A stretch of 48,557 bases of DNA from Neptuniibacter sp. (GTDB lineage Bacteria; Pseudomonadota; Gammaproteobacteria; Pseudomonadales; Balneatricaceae), in contig NZ_JAAEQH010000106.1 of NCBI RefSeq assembly GCF_024231755.1, forward strand, positions 1 through 48,557, given 5' to 3'. Shown here in pieces: positions 1 to 8,500 of this stretch. Below the pieces are notes generated by a model that did not search any database, was not told the origin of the DNA, and saw only the letters and a program-made list of their open reading frames with translations. A program made the position numbers and the translations under genes. Numbering within the stretch: position 1 is the stretch's first letter; every line of letters starts with the position of its first letter.

Positions 1-43
1 AGCCCAGCATTGGACTTCCACTTAACGCTTCTGTGTCAGCCAC
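1..43 (-). CDS. fliF: FliF, flagellar MS-ring protein (N-terminal fragment)
   Basis: Only the first codons are in the window. Reading leftwards from a GTG at 43-41 gives MADTEALSGSPML, open to the window edge. A ribosome binding site (AAGG at 56-53) lies 9 bases before this GTG; a second GTG at 49-47 in the same frame is only 3 bases from it, so 43 is preferred. The call depends mostly on position, because fliF normally follows fliE directly in gammaproteobacteria. The fragment is too short for domain recognition. Confidence 0.5.
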   Translation of the reverse strand, partial: MADTEALSGSPMLG

Positions 44-75
44 AGCCACTCACCTTACTTATTGTTCTAATAATA

Positions 76-429
76 TTAGATTGGCATCTTCATAATATCT
101 TCATAAGCAGTAACCAGGCGGTTTCTTACCTGAGTCATTGCCTGAAATGATACCGACGCTTTTTCTGCCGCTATCATAACCTGCGGCAGATCGATCGTTG
201 GATCACCTTGCTCATAGGCAACCGCCAGTTTTTTGGCATCACCCTGAACTTCACTAACGCTATCAACCGCATTCTTAAGAATATCACCAAAACCGGTACG
301 ATCTACCGACTTTACACCGTCCATATCCATAGAAGGCGCTACCGGCGATATACCATTAGCTGCACCCTGCACCTGAGACTTAATTGTTCTCATCTGCATA
401 AGTACGCTATTAATATCTGCTCTTTCCAT
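76..429 (-). CDS. fliE: FliE, flagellar hook-basal body complex protein
   Basis: FliE is the small protein at the junction between the MS ring and the proximal rod, and it is needed to start rod assembly and type III export. The 117-residue product has the family's usual length (about 100-120). Its conserved C-terminal half is visible: GDPTIDLPQVMIAAEKAS, then SFQAMTQVRNRLVTAYEDIM. The ATG at 429 is preferred to an in-frame TTG at 438. fliF follows at once on the same strand. In many relatives fliE lies directly behind flrC; here about 12 kb of acetate-metabolism genes separate the two. A sigma70-like promoter lies just upstream and no sigma54 site was seen. Confidence 0.93.
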   Translation of the reverse strand: MERADINSVLMQMRTIKSQVQGAANGISPVAPSMDMDGVKSVDRTGFGDILKNAVDSVSEVQGDAKKLAVAYEQGDPTIDLPQVMIAAEKASVSFQAMTQVRNRLVTAYEDIMKMPI

Positions 430-458
430 AACACTCAACCAAACGGCATTTTATTGAC

Positions 459-486
459 ATTATAACCGGGTAGCTTACAGCTTCAA
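459..486 (-). promoter_or_regulatory. sigma70-like promoter for fliE
   Basis: On the minus strand TTGAAG (486-481), 16 bases, then TATAAT (464-459), about 30 bases before the fliE ATG. The -10 is perfect and the -35 matches 4 of 6. No GG-N10-GC sigma54 element was seen between fliE and the exonuclease gene. Confidence 0.6.
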
Positions 487-555
487 TAACGCAAACACCC
501 GATTTCGACATTTTTTTGTCTAAAAACACGATTACAAAGATTTATATGTATTAAA

Positions 556-590
556 AAAGCAAAAAACGGGCCAAAGGCCCGTTATTATTC
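556..590 (-). terminator. Rho-independent terminator after the exonuclease gene
   Basis: Perfect 8-bp stem AACGGGCC (565-572) / GGCCCGTT (576-583) with a 3-base loop. On the minus strand it is followed by a T-rich run. It closes the two-gene operon 3068-606 and separates it from fliE. Confidence 0.85.
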
Positions 591-605
591 TGACAAAGTT
601 ATGAC

Positions 606-1235
606 TTAATAATGCGCCTCTGGCGGATCGCCATATTTCAAGCGCACATACATCAGAGCAACCGTTAAAGCATCTCCAACAGCGGTATGCCGCTCTAACA
701 TAGGAATATCAAGCTGCTTAGAAATTGTATCGAAGCGCAGATCAACATTACCCCCAACCGACTTCCATTTAATAATGTCATGGTAAACATGAGAAAGCTC
801 TATCGCCTTATTCGGCAAACCAAAACCGAACTTGGGACGGATATACTTATCCAACATACGGATATCATAGTTCACGTAATAACCCAGTATTGGACGATTA
901 CCAACAAACTCCAACACCTGCTCCAGCGCATCATCAAGCTCTATACCTTCAGCGAGATCACTTTCACGGATTTTATGGATTTTAATTGAGTCACCAGTGA
1001 GTGACTTAGGTGGCTTTAGTTTAATATCCAAGCGCTCACTGGCCAGAACCTTCTGACCTTTAATACGCACACCACCAATTGAAACTATCTCACCCTGCTT
1101 AACATCCAGACTTGTTGTTTCACAATCCAGCGAAACCACCTCATCTCCATCATAAGCCTCGAACAGGTGAGCATACGGCCCAGACTTATGGTCGTATTTT
1201 TCTTTTATTCTTCTGACCGCTCTAGGTATGATCAT
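606..1235 (-). CDS. DnaQ-like 3'-5' exonuclease (DEDDh)
   Basis: Predicted 3'-5' exonuclease of the DnaQ/PolC epsilon fold, 209 residues. All five DEDDh residues are visible: D37 and E39 (LDCETT), D124 (NYDIRML), H183 and D188 (ERHTAVGDA). The family uses two metal ions to hydrolyse DNA or RNA from the 3' end; the substrate here is unknown. The start is supported by GGAGG 7 bases upstream. The gene begins 3 bases after the stop of the cNMP/CBS/nucleotidyltransferase gene, so the pair is almost certainly co-transcribed. This pair often accompanies the VC_2705-type symporter, but what links nucleic-acid turnover to acetate uptake is not clear from sequence. Confidence 0.85.
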   Translation of the reverse strand: MIIPRAVRRIKEKYDHKSGPYAHLFEAYDGDEVVSLDCETTSLDVKQGEIVSIGGVRIKGQKVLASERLDIKLKPPKSLTGDSIKIHKIRESDLAEGIELDDALEQVLEFVGNRPILGYYVNYDIRMLDKYIRPKFGFGLPNKAIELSHVYHDIIKWKSVGGNVDLRFDTISKQLDIPMLERHTAVGDALTVALMYVRLKYGDPPEAHY

Positions 1236-1238
1236 TCA

Positions 1239-3068
1239 TCATCCTCCGAGGTGATATCTCATCTCAAGATGCTTCTTAAAGCCTTTTACAATATGCAAAG
1301 CATCACGCAGGAGATCTCGCTCCAACTTGTCCAGTGACTGCAGCTCGATGACATTAGGGGTCTGATCATGCCCCGTCTCACTGCACTCAATTCGCTTAAC
1401 CTGTTGCCTCAAACGCAGACTAATAAATAGACTCAACGCCTCAGCTATTTCCTTACCGTGCTTATCTTTAAGCTGCCCGGCCTCAACTAATGCCTCTATC
1501 CGCTCAAATGTATTGGTCTGCTTAATCCTATGCTCAAGCGCAATTGTCCTAATTCCATGAACAATAGGGAAAATACCGCCCTTTTTGATATCCAGCTCAC
1601 CTTTATCCTTTAGATTCCCAAAGAAAGTCAGCGGAGTATCAAACTCAATGGAAGCCTTAGCGAAATGCGAGAAGAAAACATCATTGTTACGCAGATGACG
1701 CATAAACCAGTTACGGCTCGCCTTAAAAATCGCCGGATTGCCCGCTACAGGCTTTGCATCTACAGCTATTGCCAAATTCATTTGCGAATCACCATCACAT
1801 CGATCCGCCCATTCACCCAGCATTTGAGTCCAACCACCGAGAGAACGCACCCAATCAGGGTTGGATACCATGATATTACCCGGACAAGGCGGGAAGCCAA
1901 ATTCGATTAAAGTCTGACTAAACTTATTCAGGACATCCTGCATTTCTGGCCAAACCAAACCATCGCGGTGGATAATCGCATTATCCTGGTCAGTCTTCAT
2001 AATCTGCTCGCCACGACCTTCGGAGCCCATCACAAGCAAACAAACGTGAGGCTGCATATCACTTGGGATCATAATATTAAACAGCTTAGCGATAATGCGA
2101 CCATTCATTGCCGCCAAGAGATCCATAACAAAGCGTGTTTTAACCCCCTGAGAAACCAAAGCCTTAATCAGATCATCCAAACCCTGTTCAGCCTCTTTTA
2201 AATCCTCAACCGTCTGGGCACGCTCAATACGCAAACCAATTACATGCGAATGACTGGAGAAATAACTCAATACATCTGTAAGCTCGACTATGCCGCTCAT
2301 CTCTCCATCTTTCATAACAACAACACGCTCTATATGCTGTTGCGTCATAATAATCAGAGCATTAAACAGATAATCATCAGGCCTAACTGTGATCAAACGA
2401 TAACTGGCAATCTCTGCCAAATCAGTCTCCATAGGCAACTGATTTACAATAACAGCATCAAGTAAGTCTGTTCCTGTTACCATGCCATATCTATTACCAC
2501 GCTTAACCAAAATACAGTCAGCTTTAGCTTGGCGCATTTTCAGAGTAGCATCACTAATGGAGGTCCCTTCCTGAATAACCAAAGGCTCACGCACCAACCC
2601 ATCGGACACTTTTGCCAGCATAAATTCGGCCATATCCTGGTCTTTACCATGCTGCTGTACTATCTCTGTTTTTGCGGAAAGATTTTGCTGGAAATAATCA
2701 GCAAAAAGACTATTGGTCGACATTAGGTCCAATAGTGTTTTAGTAGGCAGAATGTGGCAAATAGTCTCCTCTTCCGCGATAAAGTTATGTATTGCCTTAC
2801 CACGGATGGCCGACCAACCACCAAAATAATCCTCATTGGTATAGTGAACAAAAACATGCTCAGGAGTATCACTTCCCTCCTCCTGCACTTCACTCTCACC
2901 AACCTTTCCTTTAAAAATAACAAACACACCCTCCGGCTCTTCTCCCGCCGTCATGATGTACTCACCTTTCTGGTAATAAGCAATATCAAGACTTGAGCGC
3001 AGCAACTGTTGCTCTTTTTCATCCAGCAAGCTGAATGGCAGGTTTGTCATTTTGAAAGAATCAGGCAT
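1239..3068 (-). CDS. cNMP-binding / CBS / DUF294 nucleotidyltransferase protein
   Basis: Cytoplasmic multidomain protein, 609 residues. In order: a cyclic-nucleotide-binding-like domain (about 15-130), a CBS pair (about 150-275), a DUF294 GlnD-like nucleotidyltransferase domain (about 300-430) with GSEGRGEQ and TDQDNA, and a helical C-terminal domain (about 455-600). The layout suggests a signalling nucleotidyltransferase sensing cNMP and adenylates; the target is unknown. Start choice: AAGGGG lies directly against the ATG at 3077 but 9 bases before the ATG at 3068, so 3068 is preferred. It lies downstream of the symporter genes behind a strong hairpin, and the exonuclease gene follows 3 bases after its stop. 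Confidence 0.85.
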   Translation of the reverse strand: MPDSFKMTNLPFSLLDEKEQQLLRSSLDIAYYQKGEYIMTAGEEPEGVFVIFKGKVGESEVQEEGSDTPEHVFVHYTNEDYFGGWSAIRGKAIHNFIAEEETICHILPTKTLLDLMSTNSLFADYFQQNLSAKTEIVQQHGKDQDMAEFMLAKVSDGLVREPLVIQEGTSISDATLKMRQAKADCILVKRGNRYGMVTGTDLLDAVIVNQLPMETDLAEIASYRLITVRPDDYLFNALIIMTQQHIERVVVMKDGEMSGIVELTDVLSYFSSHSHVIGLRIERAQTVEDLKEAEQGLDDLIKALVSQGVKTRFVMDLLAAMNGRIIAKLFNIMIPSDMQPHVCLLVMGSEGRGEQIMKTDQDNAIIHRDGLVWPEMQDVLNKFSQTLIEFGFPPCPGNIMVSNPDWVRSLGGWTQMLGEWADRCDGDSQMNLAIAVDAKPVAGNPAIFKASRNWFMRHLRNNDVFFSHFAKASIEFDTPLTFFGNLKDKGELDIKKGGIFPIVHGIRTIALEHRIKQTNTFERIEALVEAGQLKDKHGKEIAEALSLFISLRLRQQVKRIECSETGHDQTPNVIELQSLDKLERDLLRDALHIVKGFKKHLEMRYHLGG

Positions 3069-3090
3069 TTCCAACATCCCCTTTGTAGGA

Positions 3091-3129
3091 AAAAGAAAGG
3101 GCGCACCAACAACCGCTGGGCGCCCTTTT
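3091..3129 (-). terminator. terminator or attenuator between symporter and downstream operon
   Basis: Perfect 9-bp arms AAAGGGCGC (3096-3104) / GCGCCCTTT (3120-3128) around a 15-base loop. On the minus strand a T-rich run (TTTCTTTTT) follows. It comes after the symporter stop and about 25 bases before the ATG of the cNMP/CBS gene, so it may end the message or lower read-through. Confidence 0.8.
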
Positions 3130-3149
3130 ATAGATTTAACTAGTCGATC

Positions 3150-4958
3150 TTAGTGATCGTGAGCAGCACCAGCACCACGTGGGATACGCAGATCTTCTAC
3201 GATATCCTGGATTTCCTGCGGTGGTTCTTCAGTCATGTTGGATACTACGAAGCCAACGATGATGTGAAGGATCGCACCTACAGTACCGAAGCCACCTGGA
3301 GAGATACCCATGATGTACTCGGAAGGTGAACCGCCGCCAAATGCGAAGTAGTACATGTAGCACATAGTAGATACCAGACCTACCAGCATACCTGCGATCG
3401 CACCCTGAGAAGTGTGACGCTTCCAGAAGATACCCATGATGATTGCTGGGAATACGGACGCACACGCCAGACCGAATGCCAGGGCTACTACCTGGGCCAC
3501 GAAGCCTGGAGGGTTGATACCGAAGTAACCCGCAATACAGATAGCAACGATAGCAGCCAGACGTGCATACATCAGCTCCTGCTTATCAGAGATATCTGGG
3601 TTGATAGTCTTCTTCATCAAGTCATGCGAGATCGCTGTAGAGATTACCAGCAGCAGACCCGCAGCTGTAGACAGTGCCGCAGCAACCGCACCAGCCGCTA
3701 CCAGAGCGATTACCCAGTTTGGAAGCTGAGCGATATCTGGGTTAGCCAGTACCATGATGTCACGGTCTACGTATACTTCGTTTGCGAAAGGCTGTTTAGC
3801 TGCATCGAACTCAGCACCCGCTTTCGCGTTGCTAGCCAGACGCTGACCGTACTCACCACGCTCATCGATGAACGCAGGCTTACCTTTCTTAGCGTCGAAC
3901 GCAGCACCAGCAGCATACTGTACTTTGCCGTCACCGTTACGGTCAGTCCAACCTAGAAGACCAGTGTTCTCCCAGTTTTTGAACCAATCAGGCATTTCAG
4001 TGTATGCAGTACCAGTACCGTCAGCACCATTGATTGTCTGGATCAGGTTTACACGACCGAAACCAGCAACACCAGGAACCGCAGTGTACAGCAGCGCGAT
4101 GAAGATCAGCGCGTAACCCGCAGAAAGACGAGCGTCTTTTACGCGAGGTACTGTGAAGAAACGTACGATTACGTGAGGCAGACCCGCAGTACCACACATC
4201 AGAGCTACAGTCAGGAAGAAGATATCAATAGTTGATTTCTTACCGTCAGTATACTGATGGAAGCCCAGATCAACAGACAGCTGGTCCAGAGTAGCCAGTA
4301 CAGACATGCCGCTATCCAGAGTTGCACCCAGACCGATCTGAGGCAGGAAGTGGCCAGTGATCTGTGCAGACAGGAAGAACGCTGGAACAGTGAATGCTAG
4401 GATCAGTACAACGTACTGAGCTACCTGAGTATAAGTAATACCTTTCATACCACCCAGTACAGCGTAGAAGAATACGATCGCCATACCGATAACTACACCA
4501 GTGTTGATGTCAACGTGCAGGTAACGAGAGAATACGATACCAACACCACGCATCTGACCAGCTACGTAGGTGAAAGAGATCACGATAGTACAAACTACTG
4601 CGATTGTACGTGCAGTAGAAGAGTAGTAACGATCACCGATGAAGTCAGGTACTGTGAACTTACCAAACTTACGCAGGTAAGGAGCCAGCGTAAGTGCCAG
4701 CAGTACGTAACCACCAGTCCAGCCCATCAGATAAGCCGCACCATCACGACCTACGAAGGAAACCAGACCAGCCAGAGAGATAAACGAAGCTGCTGACATC
4801 CAGTCAGCTGCAGTCGCCATACCGTTAGCAACCGGTGGTACACCACCGCCCGCAACGTAGAATTCTTTAGTAGATCCTGCACGTGCCCATATCGCGATAC
4901 CGATATAAAGCGCAAAGGAGCCACCTACAAAGAGAAATGTTAAAACGTCGAGACTCAT
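3150..4958 (-). CDS. sodium:solute symporter, VC_2705 subfamily (acetate-type, large subunit)
   Basis: Inner-membrane transporter of the SSS/SLC5 family, 602 residues, with about 13 hydrophobic helices. It resembles the acetate permease ActP and more closely the VC_2705 subfamily, which is longer because of an extramembrane insert. The insert (about 320-410) is hydrophilic and holds DRNGDG at 339-344, like the first half of an EF-hand loop. The N-terminal helix is followed by the family hallmark YVAGGGVPPVANGMATAADW. The small DUF4212 subunit gene lies just upstream on the same strand, and acs and crbS/crbR are close by. Acetate or another short carboxylate is the likely substrate; that is inference from family and neighbours. 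Its codon use resembles that of acs, as expected for a well-expressed gene. Confidence 0.88.
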   Translation of the reverse strand: MSLDVLTFLFVGGSFALYIGIAIWARAGSTKEFYVAGGGVPPVANGMATAADWMSAASFISLAGLVSFVGRDGAAYLMGWTGGYVLLALTLAPYLRKFGKFTVPDFIGDRYYSSTARTIAVVCTIVISFTYVAGQMRGVGIVFSRYLHVDINTGVVIGMAIVFFYAVLGGMKGITYTQVAQYVVLILAFTVPAFFLSAQITGHFLPQIGLGATLDSGMSVLATLDQLSVDLGFHQYTDGKKSTIDIFFLTVALMCGTAGLPHVIVRFFTVPRVKDARLSAGYALIFIALLYTAVPGVAGFGRVNLIQTINGADGTGTAYTEMPDWFKNWENTGLLGWTDRNGDGKVQYAAGAAFDAKKGKPAFIDERGEYGQRLASNAKAGAEFDAAKQPFANEVYVDRDIMVLANPDIAQLPNWVIALVAAGAVAAALSTAAGLLLVISTAISHDLMKKTINPDISDKQELMYARLAAIVAICIAGYFGINPPGFVAQVVALAFGLACASVFPAIIMGIFWKRHTSQGAIAGMLVGLVSTMCYMYYFAFGGGSPSEYIMGISPGGFGTVGAILHIIVGFVVSNMTEEPPQEIQDIVEDLRIPRGAGAAHDH

Positions 4959-4989
4959 AGCAATGCCGTCCTAATTGAACTTATTATTT

Positions 4990-5250
4990 TTATTCGTGAA
5001 CGTCATACTTCTCGTCAAGCTTGTTCATACTGAACACGTAAGTCCAGATCAAGATGACGAAAGCGAAGATTGACCCCTGCTGGCCGAACCAGAAACCTAG
5101 TGGGAAACCGAAGAACGGAATCTCATTAAGCTGGTCAACAAACAGGATCGCGCAGCCGTAGGAAACTACGAACCAGATTGCGAGGTGAGTCATAATGATG
5201 CGCAAGTTTTCGCGCCAGTAGGCTTGCGCCTGCTCATTACTGATTGACAT
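4990..5250 (-). CDS. DUF4212 small subunit of the sodium:solute symporter
   Basis: Small membrane protein of 86 residues (VC_2704-like), the usual partner of VC_2705-type symporters. A conserved YWRENLRI segment precedes two hydrophobic helices, IIMTHLAIWFVVSYGCAI (about 17-34) and GSIFAFVILIWTYVF (about 59-73). The ATG at 5250 is preceded by AAGGATG; a longer reading from 5337 would add an improbable tail and overlap the palindromic operator region. It is the first gene of the symporter operon, with 31 bases to the large subunit, and is transcribed away from crbS. Confidence 0.88.
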   Translation of the reverse strand: MSISNEQAQAYWRENLRIIMTHLAIWFVVSYGCAILFVDQLNEIPFFGFPLGFWFGQQGSIFAFVILIWTYVFSMNKLDEKYDVHE

Positions 5251-5355
5251 AACACCATCCTTATTTTTGTTATTTAAAATTGGTGAAAATTTAAGACAGG
5301 TAGAGACTAACAGACAGCAAAGCCAAACAAAGCTCAACTTTAGTCGACTCAGCCA

Positions 5356-5367
5356 CTAAGGTCTTAG
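5356..5367 (-). promoter_or_regulatory. candidate CrbR operator, symporter side
   Basis: CTAAGGTCTTAG: 5-bp arms with a 2-base centre, about 106 bp before the DUF4212 start. The reverse complement of these 12 bases occurs at 12600-12611 before acs. Assignment to CrbR is inference from the known control of acs and acetate permease genes by CrbSR-type systems. Confidence 0.55.
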
Positions 5368-5447
5368 ACTACCTATATCCCCCGTTCAGCCACTTGTGCT
5401 GAATACTTTTTAAAATAAAAAAAGCTAATAACTACAACAAGCTATAC

Positions 5448-5458
5448 AAAGGTCTTAG
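5448..5458 (+). promoter_or_regulatory. candidate CrbR half-operator, crbS side
   Basis: AAAGGTCTTAG, about 125 bp before the crbS start. The right arm and centre match the acs-proximal copy and the left arm is degenerate. The next bases (CCGTAT) resemble the CCGGATAT beside the acs copy in the same orientation relative to the gene. It could give autoregulation. Confidence 0.4.
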
Positions 5459-5582
5459 CCGTATTCCCGTATATGTCATTTTTCCTAAACTACCGAGATA
5501 TGGTTGGGTTCTAACGCAAAACAAGTACACTAAGCTGATAAAACTGTTTAAGCATTGAAATAATTATTTTCGGACAAGAGAT

Positions 5583-8500
5583 ATGCTGTCAGGCTGGTCA
5601 ATAATTCTAATCTCCCTCTGCTATTTAGGCCTTCTTTTTGCGATCGCTTACTACGGCGATAAGACTGCACAGAGAAGCTCAAAGATTATCAGCCGCCCGA
5701 TTATCTACTCGCTATCCCTGGCTGTTTACTGCTCCTCCTGGACCTTTTACGGCGCAGTAGGGCGAGCCACTACCAGCGGCTGGGAATTTCTCGCAACCTA
5801 TCTAGGTCCAGCAATAGTCTTTATTTTTGGCTGGCGTCTGATAGAAAAGATGATTCTGATTAGTAAGCAGCAGAACATCACAACAATTTCCGATTTTATT
5901 TCATCCCGTTACGGCAAAAGCCAGGCACTAGCAGTCCTGATTACCATCATCGCCGTAACCGGAACAATGCCTTATATTGCGATGCAGCTTAAAGCGGTTG
6001 CCATAAGTTATAACGCCCTAACACCTGGAACCGAAGACGTTTTGAGTAAGGGTAGTGATACCGCTCTTTTTGTCGCTATCGTCATGGCTATCTTTGCCAT
6101 ATTGTTTGGTACACGTCACATCGACGCTACAGAGCATCATGAAGGCCTCGTACTCGCGGTCGCCTTTGAGTCAATCGTTAAGCTCACCGCATTTATAGCC
6201 GTAGGAATATTTGTGACCGTTGAGGTTTTCGACGGACTCGATGATTTGGCCTACAACGTTGCTATCCAGTTGAATAGCAACAGCAACTACAGCTCTTTTC
6301 TTGAAGACAGTTTTTTGACAGAAATCCTGCTGGCATGTGCAGCCATCATCTGTCTGCCGCGTCAATTTCACGTCACCATTGTTGAAAACACCAACCCTGC
6401 ACACCTCAAGCTTGCTCGCTGGCTCTTCCCTGCTTACCTTTTATTACTGGCAGTGTTTGTCCTACCGATCTCCACGGCAGGCATGCTTTATTTCGGAAAC
6501 ACTGAAGTAGATGCCGATACCTTTGTATTGATGCTGCCACTAGCCGCAGACCATAAAGACCTGGCCACTTTTGCCTTTATTGGCGGCCTATCAGCATCAA
6601 CCAGCATGGTAATCGTTGCCAGCATCACTTTGGCCACCATGGTTTGTAACGACATCATCATGCCACTGCTTTTCCGAATCTCATGGCTGAAGCTATCCAG
6701 TAATAATGATGTAGGCGCCCTGCTACTACGTGTACGCCGCATCACCATCATGTGCCTGATGATCCTTGCGTACTTCTACTACCGTATTCTTGGAGAGCAA
6801 TCTCCACTAGCATCATTTGGCCTTCTCGCTTTTGTTGCTGCGGCCCAATTCCTGCCAGCAATTATTGGCGGCATATACTGGAAAGCAGGCTCTCGCCATG
6901 GCGTACTTGCCGGGCTTATTGGCGGCTTTATACTTTGGCTGTATACACTTGTCCTGCCATCATTTAGTGAAGCAGGACTATTAGGCCCTGAGTATCTGAA
7001 TACAGGCATTTTCGGCATAGACTGGCTGAAACCTACGGCATTATTAGGCATTACTGGCCTAGACCCTCTAACCCATGGCGTCATCTGGAGCTTAAGCGCC
7101 AACCTGTTCCTCTACATTGTGATCTCACGCTACACAAATCTACGCCTAGTCGATCGCATACAGGCGAGTGCATTTGTTGATGTTTACAACAAAGATCTGA
7201 CAGAAAGCTCACGCCAGTACGGGCAAGTCACCGTTGGCGACCTACAGATGCTAACCGAACGCTTCCTTGGCATCAGTCGCACTCAACACTCCTTCACCGG
7301 CTTTGCTCTACAACGAGGCGAGGAACCACCTCTTTCCGGTGATAAAGCAACACCCGAACTGATCCAATTTACCGAACGACTCTTAGCCGGTGTTATCGGT
7401 GCTTCCTCAGCACGCATCGTTCTTGCCTCTACCCTACGCGGTAAGGATATGCATATTGGTGATGTTGTAACCATCGTTGATGAAGCCTCCCAAGCCTTGC
7501 GATTTAACCGTTCGCTACTGCAATCCACCATCGAAAACATAAGCATGGGCATCAGCGTAGTCGATCAACAGATGCGCCTAGTCGCCTGGAACCGCGTCTA
7601 TGTGGAAATGTTTGATTATCCCGAAGGCCTGATCTGCGTTGGCAGACCTATAGAAGAGGTATTCCGCTATAACGCCATGAAAGGTGAATATGGCCCTGGC
7701 AACAACGACCAACAGGTACGAAAGCGCTTAAAGGTATTAAGGTCTGGTAAGCGCCACAGCTACGAACGCTTCCGCCCGGATGGAACCGTACTAGAGGTTC
7801 GCGGAAACCCCATGCCAAATGGCGGTTACGTCAATACCTACATGGACATTACCAACCACAAACACGTGGAAGAGGCGCTTAGAGAAAGCGAGCAGAACAT
7901 CCGTATATACACCGATAACGTTCCTGTTCTTATCGCCTATCTGGATCCGGAACGGCGTTATCTGTTTGTGAACAAAGCCTATGCAGAAACATTTAATCTG
8001 GACCGTAGTTCGATAAGCGGGCAACCCTGCTATAAGATCATGACCCCTGAAGGTTACGAACTGCGCCGCCCGTACATCTCTGCGGTATTGGAAGGCAAAC
8101 GCCAACAATTTGAAACCACACTACCAAGCATAGACGGCGACACTCGCTATGCGGAAGTCCAGTACATCCCACATATTGGTGAATATGGGGATATCCTCGG
8201 TTACTTCTCGCTTTACCAGGACATCACGGAACGCCGTAAGGCAGAAATAGCACTCAAAGAGACCAACGAAACCCTTGAACAACGAGTTCGAGAGCGTACG
8301 CACGCATTATCAGTAGTTAACAAAGAACTTCGTAAAGAGAACACCATTCGCTCCCTGATGGAAGACGAACTACGTCAGGCCAAATCAGATGCCGATGACG
8401 CCAACCTTGGCAAAACTCGATTCCTTGCATCTGCGAGTCATGACCTGCTCCAACCGCTTAACGCTGCCCGCCTGTTTACATCTGCATTAGCCCAGCAAAG

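Larger units (their letters stand above)
5251..5582. promoter_or_regulatory. divergent control region, symporter operon / crbS
   Basis: A 332-bp AT-rich gap between two divergent genes with no convincing ORF of its own. It holds two copies of the motif shared with the acs promoter: a full palindrome at 5356-5367 nearer the symporter side and a half-conserved copy at 5448-5458 facing crbS. No clear consensus -35/-10 pair was found for either gene, which fits promoters that need an activator. Confidence 0.65.

Noticed and set aside
3414-3956. Plus-strand open frame of 180 codons opposite the symporter gene
   Set aside because: It is antisense to a well-supported transporter gene, has no recognisable domain and no ribosome binding site. 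Similar antisense frames over acs, crbS, fliC and others were left out for the same reason.
5251-5337. N-terminal extension of the DUF4212 protein from an upstream start at 5337
   Set aside because: The ATG at 5250 has a good AAGGATG site, and the extension would add residues with no family match.
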